Positions 8,998 to 18,653 of a stretch of DNA of 64,000 bases are shown here, in pieces. Under the pieces are notes generated by a model. It saw only the letters and a list, made by a program, of their open reading frames with translations. It made no database searches and was not told where the DNA came from. Position 1 is the stretch's first letter. Each line of letters starts with the position of its first letter. The stretch spans positions 186,001 to 250,000 of the forward strand of contig JACRQG010000008.1 in NCBI GenBank assembly GCA_016222805.1. Direction: 5' to 3'. The translations under genes and the position numbers were made by a program. Source of the stretch: Verrucomicrobiota bacterium (lineage in GTDB: Bacteria; Verrucomicrobiota; Verrucomicrobiia; Opitutales; Opitutaceae).

Positions 8998-10731
8998 ATG
9001 TTCCCGCGCGCGCGCACGCTCCTTGGCATCTTCGCCCTGTTGGCCGCGACGCTGCTCGTCTACTGGCCGACGCTGCAGGCCGGCTTCATCTGGAACGACG
9101 CCGACTACGTCACCGCCCCGGAACTGCGCACCGCGCACGGCCTCGCCCGCATCTGGTTCGAAATCGGCGCCACCGAGCAATACTACCCGCTCCTGCACTC
9201 GGCGTTCTGGCTCGAGCACAAGCTCTGGGGCGACACTCCGGCGGGTTACCATCTCCTCAACGTGCTGCTGCACGCCGGTTCCGCCTGCCTGCTCGCCGCC
9301 TGCCTGGGCCGCCTGGCGTTTCCCGGCGCCTGGCTCGCCGCGTTTCTCTTCGCCCTGCATCCAATCGGCGTCGAATCGGTGGCCTGGATCTCCGAGCAGA
9401 AGAACACGCTGTCGCTCTTCTTCTACCTCGCCGCCGCCCTCGCCTATCTCGCCTTCGACGCCTCCCGCCAGCCCCGCACCTACGCCCTGGCGTCGGCCGC
9501 CTTCCTGGCCGCCCTCTTGAGCAAGACCACGACCGCCACGCTGCCGCCCGCGCTCCTGGTGATCTTCTGGTGGCGCCGCGGCCGGCTCGACTGGCGACGC
9601 GATGTCTGGCCGTTGCTCCCGTGGTTCGCGGCAGCCGCGGCCATGGGCCTGCTCTCCGCCTGGGTGGAACGGCGGGTCATCGGCGCCGACGGCGCGGAGT
9701 TTGCCCTGTCATTCCCCCAACGCGCGGTCCTCGCCGGCCGCATTGTCTGGTTTTACCTCGGCAAGCTCTTCTGGCCGGGGGAACTGGTCTTCATCTATCC
9801 GCGCTGGCAGATCGACGCCGGGCAGGTCTGGCAGTGGGGATTCTCCACCGGCGTGCTCGTCACCCTGGCGGCCCTCTGGCGCTGGCGCCACCAGGACCGC
9901 GCCCCCCTCGCCGCCGCCCTCTTTTTCGGTGGCTCGCTCTTTCCAGTCCTGGGTTTCTTCAACGTCTACGGCTTTCTTTTCTCCTACGTCGCCGACCACT
10001 GGCAGTACCTCCCGAGCCTCGGGATCATCGTCCTGGCCGCCGGCGCCCTCACCCGGCTCCTTGCCGGCCGGCCGCCCCTCCTCAAACTCGGCCTGCCCGT
10101 GGCCCTGGTCACCGCCCTCGCCGCCGTCAGCCACCCCCTGACGCGCACGTACCGCGACATGGAGACCTTTTATCGCGCGACGCTCGCCCGGAATCCCGAC
10201 GCGTGGATGGCCCACAACAACCTCGGCAACGTCCTGCGCGAATCCGGCCGCTTCGCCGAGGCCGTGCCACACTTCGAGGCCGCCATGCGCCTGCGGCCCG
10301 ACATGCCCAAGGCTCCCTATAATCTCGCCAACTGCCTCCGTGATCTGAAGCGACCGGCGGAGGCCATCGCCCTCTATCAGCAGGCCATCCGCAACGACCC
10401 AGGCCACGCCGACGCCCACAACAACCTCGGCCGTTCCCTCCGTGAACTTGGCCGCGCCTCCGAGGCCCTGGCTCCGGGACTCGAGGCCGTGCGGCTCGAC
10501 CCCGCCTCCGAGGACGCCCGCAACAACCTCGGCATGACCCTCCGCGAACTCGGCCGCCTGCCCGAAGCCACCTCGCAGTTTGAACAGGGCCTGCGCCTGC
10601 ACCCCGACTCTGTCCCCCTCCGCCTCAACCTCTCGCTCACCCTGTCGCTCCTCGGTCGCGAGGTCGAGGCCGACGCCCACTACCGGGAAGCCCGGCGGCG
10701 GAACCCCAATCTGCCGGATCTCGCGCGGTAG
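8998..10731 (+). CDS. Multi-pass membrane protein with C-terminal TPR repeats
   Basis: 577 residues. The N-terminal two thirds contain many hydrophobic segments, starting with FALLAATLLVYWPTLQAGF, with an extracytoplasmic loop EQYYPLLHSAFWLEHKLWG and LHPIGVESVAWISEQKNTLS. This layout resembles the TMTC/PMT-like glycosyltransferase-type membrane proteins common in Planctomycetes and Verrucomicrobia. From about residue 400 come roughly five tetratricopeptide repeats (for example AHNNLGNVLRESGRFAEAVP and NNLGMTLRELGRLPEATSQF). Role uncertain: glycan transfer to proteins or a scaffold are both possible. It is divergent from the PQQ dehydrogenase, 115 bases away. The ATG at 8998 starts right before the first membrane segment. 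Confidence 0.75.
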   Translation: MFPRARTLLGIFALLAATLLVYWPTLQAGFIWNDADYVTAPELRTAHGLARIWFEIGATEQYYPLLHSAFWLEHKLWGDTPAGYHLLNVLLHAGSACLLAACLGRLAFPGAWLAAFLFALHPIGVESVAWISEQKNTLSLFFYLAAALAYLAFDASRQPRTYALASAAFLAALLSKTTTATLPPALLVIFWWRRGRLDWRRDVWPLLPWFAAAAAMGLLSAWVERRVIGADGAEFALSFPQRAVLAGRIVWFYLGKLFWPGELVFIYPRWQIDAGQVWQWGFSTGVLVTLAALWRWRHQDRAPLAAALFFGGSLFPVLGFFNVYGFLFSYVADHWQYLPSLGIIVLAAGALTRLLAGRPPLLKLGLPVALVTALAAVSHPLTRTYRDMETFYRATLARNPDAWMAHNNLGNVLRESGRFAEAVPHFEAAMRLRPDMPKAPYNLANCLRDLKRPAEAIALYQQAIRNDPGHADAHNNLGRSLRELGRASEALAPGLEAVRLDPASEDARNNLGMTLRELGRLPEATSQFEQGLRLHPDSVPLRLNLSLTLSLLGREVEADAHYREARRRNPNLPDLAR

Positions 10732-11102
10732 GCCGCGCCCCGGAACCTCCGGCGCGCTCCGCCGATCGGAGGTAGCCGGGCTCGGTGAGCCCGGCGAAAC
10801 AGGATCGCCCTCCCCCGCACCCTTTGCCCGGAGCGCCCAACCCCGGTTGCCATCGAATTGTCGCGAAAAGCCGCCAAATAGCTCGATATCGGGCAATTCC
10901 ACAAGCCTCGCACCGGCGTGCCCTGCCGCAGTCCGGCCTTTCTCTTCAAGATCCGCAGCAAGACCGACAAGAACCGATGAGCGGGGGGCCGCGGGATTCG
11001 GGCAAACTAGCCGCTCACCAACCTGACAACCGTCTGCCTGCGCCGCTCCGGGTCGTCCGTTTCCCCGGTCGCCTCGCCGGCCCGGCAGCACCCCCTGCAA
11101 TC
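10732..11102. other. 371-base gap with a family-B hairpin
   Basis: I see no gene here. A perfect 9-bp hairpin GCCGGGCTC / GAGCCCGGC lies at 10775-10795, of the same type as the hairpin at 38788-38814. The rest is the leader of the receptor starting at 11103; no clear promoter boxes are visible. Confidence 0.5.
10775..10795. repeat. Dispersed GCCGGGCT hairpin, family B
   Basis: GCCGGGCTC-GGT-GAGCCCGGC is a perfect 9-bp stem 43 bases after the TPR gene. It belongs to a small family seen again at 38788-38814. It may act as a terminator, though without a T-run. Confidence 0.5.
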
Positions 11103-14100
11103 ATGAACCCTTGTTGCCCGCGTCCGTCGTTCCTCTCCCGCTCCTCGCCCTTCCTTTGGCTCGCCGGCTGGCTGATCCTCGCTGCCGAACTGATCGCGCA
11201 GGTCGCCACCGGCACCATCCAGGGTCGCGTCTTCAATCCCGCCTCCGGCGAATACGTGCGCAACGCCGAGGTGCGCCTCGATGGCACCAACCGGGTCACC
11301 TACACCGAGAATGACGGCTCGTTTCAGTTCAACGCCGTCCCGGCCGGTGCGGCCGCCATCACCATCACCTACACCGGCTACACCACGGTGAAGGAGTCCT
11401 TCACCGTCGCCGCGGGCCAGGCTGCCGTCCGCGAAATCAACCTCGTCAGCTCCGACGCCACTCCCCGCGGCCGCAGCGAGGTCGTCCGCCTCGAGGCGTT
11501 TACCGTCTCCTCCGAACGCGAGGGCAACGCCAAGGCCATCATGGAGCAGCGCCGCAGCATGGACATCACCACCTCGGTCTCGTCCGACATCTTCGGCGAC
11601 GTCACCGATGGCAATGTCGGCGAGTTCCTGAAGTACCTGCCCGGGGTCGATCTCGACTATGTCGAGTCCGAGGCCCGCGGCCCGCGCCTGGGCGGCATGG
11701 AGGCCCAGTACGTCGGCGTCTCGTTTGACGGCATCCGCACCGCCAGCGCCGATGCCAACCGCGGCGGCGGCGACGCCTCGCGCGCCACCAGCTTCGAGGG
11801 CTTCTCCATCACCTCGATCGAGTCGATCGAGATCAACCGCACCCGCAGCGCCGATGCCGATGCCGACTCCCCCGCCGGCAACATCAACATGAAGACGCGG
11901 CGCGCCTTCGACCGGAAGGGCCGCCGCTTCGGGTACAACTTCGGCGTCAACTTCAACACCGAGGAGTTCCACCTGCAGCGCACCTGGGGGCCCGGCGAGC
12001 GCCAGAACTACAAGGCCAAGCCCAACCTTCAGCTCGAGTACTCGGAGTCGTTCATGAACCAGCGCCTCGGCATCCTCCTCTCCGCCAGCCGCGCCAATTC
12101 CTACACCGAGCAGTATAACTTCGCCTTCAGTCACAATCGCAGCCCGACCACCGCCGACCCGCGGCCGCAGGTCATCCGCCAGATCGATTTCAAGGACGGC
12201 CCCAAGTTCATCCTCAAGGACGCCCTCATGCTCACCGCCGATTTCAAGGCGTCCCGGCAGCTGATCCTCTCCTTCAACGCGATCTACACCTACACTGAAG
12301 GCGATTTCTGGAACCGGAACTTCACCTTCGTCGCGGCCAACGACAACTCCAACGTGAACAATGGCCGGTCCCGCGTCGGCGGTGACGGGCTCACCACGCT
12401 CATCACCCAGCGCGCCACGTCCAACACCGTGCCCGCTCTCAACAACGGCGGCGGCACCTCCACCAAGCTGACGTACACGCGCACCTTCGCCCCCAAGTTT
12501 GAGTACCGGCTGGACTCCTGGACCTTCGAGGGCCTCGCCTCGAATTCCCGCTCGGTCAACAACTACGAGGCGCTCGAGCGCGGCTTCTCCGAGTCCGAGT
12601 CGACCAACGTCCCCAGCGACTGGGTCGCCACCCGCCCTCATCGCGAATCGTGGGAATGGACCGTCCGCCAGGTCTCCGGCCCGGACTGGTACAACCTCGC
12701 CAACTGGTCCGGCGGCACCCGCGTCGAAAACTCCGGCCGCATCTGGACCACCGACATCTGGACCGGCTCGCTGAGCGCGCGCTGGGTCGCGCCGTTTCTC
12801 CGGATCATCTCGCCCGTCCTGAAGATCGGCGCCAAGTGGAACGAGGAGAGTCGCGACCACAACAATATCGATTCCTGGAGCATCTGGCGCTACGTCGGCC
12901 CCGGCGGCGACACCCTCACCGGCTACAACGCCACCACCCAGGTGCCGTCCTTCACCACCAACGGCAACTGGAACAACCTCGGGTTCATCGCCCCGCACGG
13001 CTTCGACACCGGCCAGACCAACGGCCTCACCGTCTTCAATCTCGCCGGCATCGCCGGCATGCCGCCCCGGGCCGACCGCAACAAGATCGCCGCCCTCTTC
13101 AATTCCCGGCCCGATCTCTTCGTCCACGCCGGTACCGCCGACAACTACTACAACGCCTTTGTCACCAACAAACGCGACTTCCGCCAGACCGTCACCGCCG
13201 GCTATGCCCAGGCCGATGTGAAGATCGCCCAGCTCCTGCTCCGGGGCGGCGTTCGTTGGGAACGCACTGAAAACGCCGTCACCGAGTGGGATCCCCGCCT
13301 GCGCGACGAGATCGTCGCCGCCGGTTACCCGGTCAACACCTCCGGCCGCGCCACCAGTGTCGCCGGCCTGCAGTACCAGTACCAGAGCCAGCCACGCGTC
13401 ACGCGGCACTCCCAGTACGACAACTTCTTCCCGTCCGTCAGTGGCAAATACTACATCCTGCGCAACCTTGAGTTCCAGGGCGGTTTCAGCAAGGCCATCG
13501 GCCGTCCGCCGATCGACAACCTCACCGGCCTGTGGAACATCGTCGAGGACGCGGCCGGGGTGACCCAGCGGGTCGACGCCCCCAATCCGGCCCTGCTCCC
13601 GGAGCACATCAAGAAATACGACGCCCGCCTCGCCTACTACACCACCGGGCGATCGCCCGGGCAGTTCTCGGTGTCGGTCTCGCAATTCGACGTCACCAAC
13701 CTGCGCGAAACCTACGATTACACCGCTGAGGAGTTCGGCATCACCGATCCCGAATACATCGACTACATCTTCCGCTCCACCCGCAACAGCGCGCAACGCC
13801 GACGCAACCGCAACCTGGAGTTTTCCTACCAGCAGACCCTGGGCTTCCTGCCCGAGGCCTTCCGCGGCACGAGCTTCAATGTGGCCTACACCCGCTCGTA
13901 CGCCAGTGCGCGGCGCAACGGCATGGCGCCACACCGCCTGACCTCGCGCCTCGGTTATGCCTACCGCCGCTTCAACGGTTCCCTGGGCATGGTGTGGATC
14001 GATGATCGCCCCGACGGCAACTACGGCTTCTACCGCCCCGAGCAGACGCAGTTCGACCTTTCGCTCAACTGGCGCGTCAATGCGCGCCTGTCCCTGTATG

Positions 14101-14240
14101 TGCAGGGCCGCAACATCACCAACCAGGGGGTGAAGTGGATGGTCTCGCCGCCCGGCGTCATCGAAGGGCAGGAAGCCTCGCTCCGCCAGTACCAGGAGTA
14201 CGGCTCCAACTGGGTCTTCGGCGTCAAGGGCCAGTTCTGA
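11103..14240 (+). CDS. TonB-dependent receptor with carboxypeptidase-like N-terminal domain
   Basis: 1045 residues, outer membrane. A signal peptide is followed by a carboxypeptidase D regulatory-like domain at about 36-115 (TGTIQGRVFNPASGEYVRNA, TYTENDGSFQFNAVPAG). Next comes the segment VRLEAFTVSSEREG, then a plug with SSDIFGDVTDGNVGEFLKYL and the barrel, which ends in a terminal Phe (GVKGQF) as expected for BAM-dependent insertion. Such receptors import large ligands, in this lineage usually oligosaccharides. No enzyme gene is directly attached, and the neighbour downstream is convergent. Substrate unknown. The start at 11103 gives the only sensible signal sequence; the long upstream open frame is noncoding. 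Confidence 0.9.
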   Translation: MNPCCPRPSFLSRSSPFLWLAGWLILAAELIAQVATGTIQGRVFNPASGEYVRNAEVRLDGTNRVTYTENDGSFQFNAVPAGAAAITITYTGYTTVKESFTVAAGQAAVREINLVSSDATPRGRSEVVRLEAFTVSSEREGNAKAIMEQRRSMDITTSVSSDIFGDVTDGNVGEFLKYLPGVDLDYVESEARGPRLGGMEAQYVGVSFDGIRTASADANRGGGDASRATSFEGFSITSIESIEINRTRSADADADSPAGNINMKTRRAFDRKGRRFGYNFGVNFNTEEFHLQRTWGPGERQNYKAKPNLQLEYSESFMNQRLGILLSASRANSYTEQYNFAFSHNRSPTTADPRPQVIRQIDFKDGPKFILKDALMLTADFKASRQLILSFNAIYTYTEGDFWNRNFTFVAANDNSNVNNGRSRVGGDGLTTLITQRATSNTVPALNNGGGTSTKLTYTRTFAPKFEYRLDSWTFEGLASNSRSVNNYEALERGFSESESTNVPSDWVATRPHRESWEWTVRQVSGPDWYNLANWSGGTRVENSGRIWTTDIWTGSLSARWVAPFLRIISPVLKIGAKWNEESRDHNNIDSWSIWRYVGPGGDTLTGYNATTQVPSFTTNGNWNNLGFIAPHGFDTGQTNGLTVFNLAGIAGMPPRADRNKIAALFNSRPDLFVHAGTADNYYNAFVTNKRDFRQTVTAGYAQADVKIAQLLLRGGVRWERTENAVTEWDPRLRDEIVAAGYPVNTSGRATSVAGLQYQYQSQPRVTRHSQYDNFFPSVSGKYYILRNLEFQGGFSKAIGRPPIDNLTGLWNIVEDAAGVTQRVDAPNPALLPEHIKKYDARLAYYTTGRSPGQFSVSVSQFDVTNLRETYDYTAEEFGITDPEYIDYIFRSTRNSAQRRRNRNLEFSYQQTLGFLPEAFRGTSFNVAYTRSYASARRNGMAPHRLTSRLGYAYRRFNGSLGMVWIDDRPDGNYGFYRPEQTQFDLSLNWRVNARLSLYVQGRNITNQGVKWMVSPPGVIEGQEASLRQYQEYGSNWVFGVKGQF

Positions 14241-14376
14241 GCCGGGCCCGGCGGCGGGGCGCCCGCGCTCCGCCCTCAACCGCCCCCGCTCCGCCAGGGC
14301 GCGCGGCGGGGTCGCCGCACCCACCACGTGGGCGCAACGCGCCCATGCGGCCCTTGAACTGAATCGGGGCTGACGC

Positions 14377-14931
14377 TCAGACCTCGGCTGGCCACGTCCG
14401 GCCCCGACGGCGCCAGTGGCCCTGGAAGGTGGTGGCATGGCGATCGAGCACCACTTGGATCACCATCGCGTCATCCACCAGGCCGACCTCCGGCACCGAA
14501 TCCGGGATGCGATCGAAGCCCTTGAGAAAGTACAAGAGGGCAAAGGCCGCCTCCCGGTGCGCGACCGCCGCCGGTCCGGTGCCCACCGGCGCCTCGTCGA
14601 AATACTGCGCCAGCAATTCGAGCCGCCGGCGCAGCCGCGACCCCGTCTCCAGCCCCGCCAGCTTCGCCTGCAGCGGCCCGCGCAGCGAACGGATCCCCGC
14701 CACCGCCACCGGCGTCACCAGTTCGCCGCCGCGTTCGACATACTCCGCCGTGCCCACGATGGCGTCGTCCACCGCCATGGCCAGGTGCCGGTCGAGTTCC
14801 GCCGGGATCCGCGCGCCGGCGGCCGGGGCGGACGGACGATCCAGCACCGCGGCGGCGGAGGGCGCGGCACCAGGCAGGGAGGACGACCGCCCGGGGGCGG
14901 GGGCCAGGGAGGGAGAGGCGAGTTTCATCAT
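14377..14931 (-). CDS. YkvA-like (DUF1232) protein
   Basis: 184 residues from ATG 14931 (a second ATG lies directly after it at 14928). The N-terminal 50 residues are Pro/Ala-rich and probably disordered. The C-terminal half carries the DUF1232 signature FALLYFLKGFDRIPDSVPEVGLVDDAMVIQ. YkvA-like proteins are small, poorly understood and thought to be membrane-associated; no enzymatic role is established. It is divergent from an NhaR-type regulator, with a perfect palindrome between them, so it is a candidate regulon member. The region 14241-14376 downstream contains only GC-rich short palindromes. Confidence 0.7.
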   Translation of the reverse strand: MMKLASPSLAPAPGRSSSLPGAAPSAAAVLDRPSAPAAGARIPAELDRHLAMAVDDAIVGTAEYVERGGELVTPVAVAGIRSLRGPLQAKLAGLETGSRLRRRLELLAQYFDEAPVGTGPAAVAHREAAFALLYFLKGFDRIPDSVPEVGLVDDAMVIQVVLDRHATTFQGHWRRRGRTWPAEV

Positions 14932-14990
14932 GGGACCCCACCGTACCCGGAAAACCTGACTTTGAGAAATACACCTTTTGACACTTTTAA

Positions 14991-15005
14991 TTAGGTTATT
15001 CCTAA
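14991..15005. promoter_or_regulatory. Palindrome TTAGG-N5-CCTAA, likely NhaR/LysR operator
   Basis: TTAGGTTATTCCTAA is a perfect 5-bp inverted repeat that contains the T-N11-A pattern of LysR-family sites. It lies 10 bases before the nhaR-like start and 59 bases before the divergent ykvA-like start, in an unusually AT-rich stretch. Autoregulation and control of the divergent gene are inferred. Confidence 0.55.
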
Positions 15006-15015
15006 CTGGGTCGAC

Positions 15016-15903
15016 ATGGAGTGGCTCAATTACCATCACCTGCGCTATTTCTGGGTGGTCGCCCGCGAAGGGGGACTACGGCCGGCGGCCGAGAAGCTCC
15101 GCGTTTCGCCGCCCTCCATCTCCGCCCAGATCCGGGAGCTCGAATCCGCGCTGGGGGAGCGGCTGTTCCGCCGCAGCGGCCGCGGCAATGTGCTCACCGA
15201 CGCCGGCCAGATTGCCCTGCGCTACGCCGACGAGATCTTCGGTCTCGGCCGCGAGCTCCTCAACGCCGTCAAGCAGCGCCCCTCCGCCCAGACCCTCCGG
15301 CTTCACGTCGGCGTCGCCGACTCCTTTCCCAAGCTGGTCACCGCGCAGATCCTCGAGCCGGTCTTCAATCTGCCGCAGGCGGTCCACGTGATCTGCCGGG
15401 AGGGCAAGGTCGAGGATCTCCTCGCCCACCTGGTCGCGCACCGGCTCGATGTCGTGCTCGCCGACGAACCCGCCCCCGGCAGCCTCAAGGTGCGCGTCTT
15501 CAACCACCGTCTGGCCGACTGCGGCGTGACGTTCTGCGCCAGCGCCCGTCTCGCCGCGCGCCTCCGCCGCGGTTTTCCCCGCTCCCTGCACGGCGCTCCC
15601 GCGCTGCTGCCGGCGGAAGGCACCGGCCTCCGCCGATCCCTGGAGGGCTGGTTTCACTCGCTCGGCCTCACTCCCCGCCTGGTGGCCGAGTTCGAGGACG
15701 CCGCGCTCCTCAAGGTCATGGCCTCCGCCGGCCGCGGGTTCATCCCCGTGCCGAGCCTGGTGGCCGCCGAGGCGGTGAATCGTTATGACCTGCGGGTCGT
15801 CGGCAGCACCGAGAAATGTCGCGATCAGTTCTTCGCCATCACGGCCGATCGCCGCATCCACCATCCCGCCGTCGCCGTCGTCACCGCCACCGGAACGGGC
15901 TGA
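15016..15903 (+). CDS. nhaR: LysR-family regulator, NhaR-like
   Basis: 295 residues. The N-terminus MEWLNYHHLRYFWVVAREGG with a winged-helix HTH (AEKLRVSPPSISAQIRELES) is characteristic of NhaR, a LysR-type activator first known for the Na+/H+ antiporter gene nhaA. The effector-binding half follows (LRLHVGVADSFPKLVTAQIL, VVLADEPAPGSLKVRVFNH). In many bacteria NhaR homologs sit away from nhaA and answer to sodium or alkaline stress; no antiporter gene is in this window. It is divergent from the ykvA-like gene and converges with an AraC gene, their stops being 3 bases apart. The family call is firm, the physiological role is not. Confidence 0.8.
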   Translation: MEWLNYHHLRYFWVVAREGGLRPAAEKLRVSPPSISAQIRELESALGERLFRRSGRGNVLTDAGQIALRYADEIFGLGRELLNAVKQRPSAQTLRLHVGVADSFPKLVTAQILEPVFNLPQAVHVICREGKVEDLLAHLVAHRLDVVLADEPAPGSLKVRVFNHRLADCGVTFCASARLAARLRRGFPRSLHGAPALLPAEGTGLRRSLEGWFHSLGLTPRLVAEFEDAALLKVMASAGRGFIPVPSLVAAEAVNRYDLRVVGSTEKCRDQFFAITADRRIHHPAVAVVTATGTG

Positions 15904-15906
15904 GGA

Positions 15907-16791
15907 TCACTTCCCTCCGGGTCGATAGTGGAGCAGCGCCAGCGGGGCGACCCCGTGCACCGCTTTGAAGGCCCGGGAAAAATGATAGGGATCGGCAAAG
16001 CCCACCCGCTGCGCCGCCTCCTTCACCAGGCCCCCCTGCTCCACCAGGTATTCCGCCGCGAGGTTCATCTTCCGTCGCAGGAGGTACTGGTACGGGCTTG
16101 ATCCCTGATAGCGGCGGAACCAGCGGCAGACGCTCGACGCCTCGACGCCGGCCGCCGCCGCGATCTCCTCGAGCGAATTCAGGCGCAGCGCGTCGGCGTC
16201 GATCAGCGCCTTGCAGCGCAGGAAGGCCTCCCGCGCCGGCTCGCTGGCGTGCGGCGCCAGCGTCGCGCTGTCCTCGATCTTCAGCAGCAGCAGCTCGAAC
16301 AACGTGGCGCAGATCCGCCGGGCCAGCGCCCCGGAGCGCTGTCCCTCCCGGACCAGATCCTCCAGCACGCTGGTGACCTCGGCGTGCGCCGCCAGCTGCC
16401 GGGCCCGGCCCGGCGCCACCCCGCACCGGCGCAGACGCGCCGCCACCCCTGAACCCGCCAGGCCGAGAAAGTACTTCACCATCGGGTCCCCGGGATCCGT
16501 CTCGATCTCGCACGCCATCGTCGGCGCCGACGCGAATACCACCCCCGGCCGGAGGGCGTGCCGGCGCCCGTCGAGCCGTAGCGTGCCCTGTCCGGACAGC
16601 ACGTATTCCAGCACATAGAAGGGAAACTCCCGCCGCCGCACTGCGTAGTCGGGATTGCAGTGCTCCCGCCCGCCGATCGCCAGCGTCAGCGGCTCCCGCC
16701 GCGACGGGGCCAGGTTGAGAAAGAAGTACCGGGCCCCCGACACCTGCCGGGACAGCAGGCGCGAGGGATCTCGGCGGTCGATTTTCTCCAT
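15907..16791 (-). CDS. AraC-family transcriptional regulator
   Basis: 294 residues from ATG 16791. The N-terminal half is a cupin-like sensor ([32 protein letters not shown]). The C-terminal end holds the two AraC helix-turn-helix units, [21 protein letters not shown] and [21 protein letters not shown]. It is divergent from the fucose/arabinose isomerase-like gene, 106 bases away, and is probably its sugar-responsive regulator. An earlier in-frame ATG at 16812 would add seven residues; 16791 fits the protein start better. Confidence 0.85.
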   Translation of the reverse strand: MEKIDRRDPSRLLSRQVSGARYFFLNLAPSRREPLTLAIGGREHCNPDYAVRRREFPFYVLEYVLSGQGTLRLDGRRHALRPGVVFASAPTMACEIETDPGDPMVKYFLGLAGSGVAARLRRCGVAPGRARQLAAHAEVTSVLEDLVREGQRSGALARRICATLFELLLLKIEDSATLAPHASEPAREAFLRCKALIDADALRLNSLEEIAAAAGVEASSVCRWFRRYQGSSPYQYLLRRKMNLAAEYLVEQGGLVKEAAQRVGFADPYHFSRAFKAVHGVAPLALLHYRPGGK

Positions 16792-16793
16792 GC

Positions 16794-16839
16794 GAATGCC
16801 GCATCTATCCATTCAAACCCGGGCATTTCGAGCGCATTC
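16794..16839. promoter_or_regulatory. Possible GCATTY half-sites between AraC and isomerase genes
   Basis: GAATGC (reverse of GCATTC) at 16794-16799, GCATTT at 16823-16828 and GCATTC at 16834-16839 lie in the divergent gap; the last two start 11 bases apart. They could be regulator half-sites. Short motifs like this also arise by chance. Confidence 0.25.
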
Positions 16840-16897
16840 TTGCCTCGTGCGGCCGCTTCCGCGTCCGCCAGTATTTCCCATCCTTCCTCCGTTTCCC

Positions 16898-18520
16898 ATG
16901 CCGAAATCCCGCCCCATCCTCCTCGTCGCCAACGGCGATCTCCGCCAGTCCGCCAACGAAGTCTGCTGGCCCGCCCAGCATGCGATGGAACAGGCCCTCG
17001 CCGCCGCCGTCGCCAAGCTCGGCAGCAAGTTGGTCCGCGCCCACCCCTACAAACCCGCGCTGAAGCACGGTTTCATCGGCTCGCAGAAGGAGGGCATGGA
17101 GGTCTTCGCCCAGCTCGATCCGAAGGCCCCGCTGATCGTCGCGGAGGCCGTCTGGCAGTACTCGCACCACGTACTGCACGGGCTCATCTCGCACCAGGGT
17201 CCGATTCTCACCGTCGCGAACTGGAGCGGCACCTGGCCCGGCCTCGTCGGCATGCTCAATCTGAACGGTTCGCTGACCAAGGCCGGCGTGAAGTACTCCA
17301 CCCTCTGGAGCGAGGATTTCACCGACGAGTTCTTCCTCCGGGGCCTTTCGTCCTGGCTGAAAACCGGAACGGTCACGCACCGCACCCCGCACGTGAAGCC
17401 GCTGGCCAAGGCCACCGTCCCGGCAAAAGCCCGCGCCACCGCCCGGAAGATTGCCGACGACCTGCGCCGACGGAAGTCGATCATGGGTGTCTTCGACGAG
17501 GGCTGCATGGGCATGTACAATGCCATCATCCCCGACGAACTCCTCTTCCCCACCGGCGTGTACAAGGAGCGGCTGTCCCAGTCCGCGCTCTATGCCGCCG
17601 CCCGCGACGTCAGCGAGGCCGAGGCCCGGGCGGTGTACCAGTGGCTGACCGCCAAGGGGATGAAGTTCCACCTCGGCCAGGACGAAGCCACCGAGCTCAC
17701 CGAACAGCAGGTGCTGTGGCAGTGCCGGACCTACGTCGCCGCGCTCCGCATCGCCGACGAGTTCGGCTGCGAGACCATCGGCATCCAGTACCAGCAGGGA
17801 TTGAAAGACCTCCTGCCCGCCTCGGATCTCGTCGAGGGCATCCTCAACAACAGCGATCGCCCGCCCGTCGCCAACGCCGCCGGCCAGATCATCCGCGAGG
17901 GCCAGCCCCTCACCCACTTCAACGAGGTCGATGAATGCGCCGGTCTCGACGGCCTCTTCACCCAACGCGTCCACACGGCCCTCAGCCAACCGGTGGAGAA
18001 CACGCTGCACGACCTGCGGTGGGGCGATTGGGACAAGAGCGGCACGACCTCGGACTATGTCTGGGTCTTCCTCATCTCCGGCAGCGCCCCGCCTGCCCAC
18101 CATATCGATGGCTACGCCGGCACCGACTCGATGCGCCAGCCGCCAATGTACTTCCGCCTGGGCGGCGGCACGGTCCGCGGCATCGCCAAACCCGGGGAAA
18201 TCGTTTGGAGCCGTGTCTTCGTGGCCGGCGGGAAGCTGAAGATGGACCTGGGCCGGGCCAAGGTCATCACGTTGCCCCAGGCCGAGACGGATCGCCGCTG
18301 GAAGGAGACCACGGTGCAGTGGCCGATCATGCACGCGGTCACCTACGGGGTGACGCGGGACCAGATGATGGCCCGCCACAAGGCCAACCACATCCAGGTC
18401 GCCTACGCCAAGAGTGCGAAGGAGGCGGATCTCGCCCTCTACACCAAGGCCGCCCTGGCCGCGGAACTCGGCCTCGAAGTCAGCGTCTGCGGCACCAAGG
18501 CCGACGGTAGCGCCTTCTGA
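16898..18520 (+). CDS. L-fucose/L-arabinose isomerase family protein
   Basis: 540 residues, cytoplasmic. The sequence follows the fucose/arabinose isomerase fold: an N-terminal part with [20 protein letters not shown] and [16 protein letters not shown], a central part with [20 protein letters not shown], and a C-terminal part with [16 protein letters not shown] and [17 protein letters not shown]. The family interconverts aldoses and ketoses such as L-fucose/L-fuculose with a divalent metal; the real substrate here is not known and could be another deoxy-sugar. No kinase or aldolase gene is adjacent. It is divergent from an AraC gene and ends in a strong intrinsic terminator, so it is probably a single-gene, sugar-controlled unit. 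Confidence 0.8.
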   Translation: MPKSRPILLVANGDLRQSANEVCWPAQHAMEQALAAAVAKLGSKLVRAHPYKPALKHGFIGSQKEGMEVFAQLDPKAPLIVAEAVWQYSHHVLHGLISHQGPILTVANWSGTWPGLVGMLNLNGSLTKAGVKYSTLWSEDFTDEFFLRGLSSWLKTGTVTHRTPHVKPLAKATVPAKARATARKIADDLRRRKSIMGVFDEGCMGMYNAIIPDELLFPTGVYKERLSQSALYAAARDVSEAEARAVYQWLTAKGMKFHLGQDEATELTEQQVLWQCRTYVAALRIADEFGCETIGIQYQQGLKDLLPASDLVEGILNNSDRPPVANAAGQIIREGQPLTHFNEVDECAGLDGLFTQRVHTALSQPVENTLHDLRWGDWDKSGTTSDYVWVFLISGSAPPAHHIDGYAGTDSMRQPPMYFRLGGGTVRGIAKPGEIVWSRVFVAGGKLKMDLGRAKVITLPQAETDRRWKETTVQWPIMHAVTYGVTRDQMMARHKANHIQVAYAKSAKEADLALYTKAALAAELGLEVSVCGTKADGSAF

Positions 18521-18552
18521 GCGTCGGCCGCCCATTGCGGATTCCAGCGATC

Positions 18553-18584
18553 GGCGGGGCCACCGCGCCCCGCCTTTCTTTTTT
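18553..18584 (+). terminator. Intrinsic terminator after isomerase gene
   Basis: GGCGGGGC, a 6-base loop and GCCCCGCC form a perfect 8-bp GC stem followed directly by TTTCTTTTTT. This is the clearest rho-independent terminator in the window, 32 bases after the isomerase stop. Confidence 0.85.
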
Positions 18585-18653
18585 CGCGCCATCCCGGGCG
18601 GATGTAATGTCGGCGAGGCCGCGGGGTTTCATCGGGTGAAATCGAATCCATCC

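Noticed and set aside
6711-10322. A plus-strand open frame of 1203 codons
   Set aside because: It is antisense to the PQQ dehydrogenase and out of frame with the TPR gene; Arg/Pro-rich with no domain. High GC removes stop codons in wrong frames.
11007-14438. An antisense open frame of 1143 codons under the receptor
   Set aside because: It mirrors the real receptor codons; composition is Gly/Ala/Val/Asp-rich and no motif is seen.
14978-14983. A sigma-70 -35 box TTGACA before nhaR
   Set aside because: No matching -10 box at 16-18 bases, so a promoter call is not supported.
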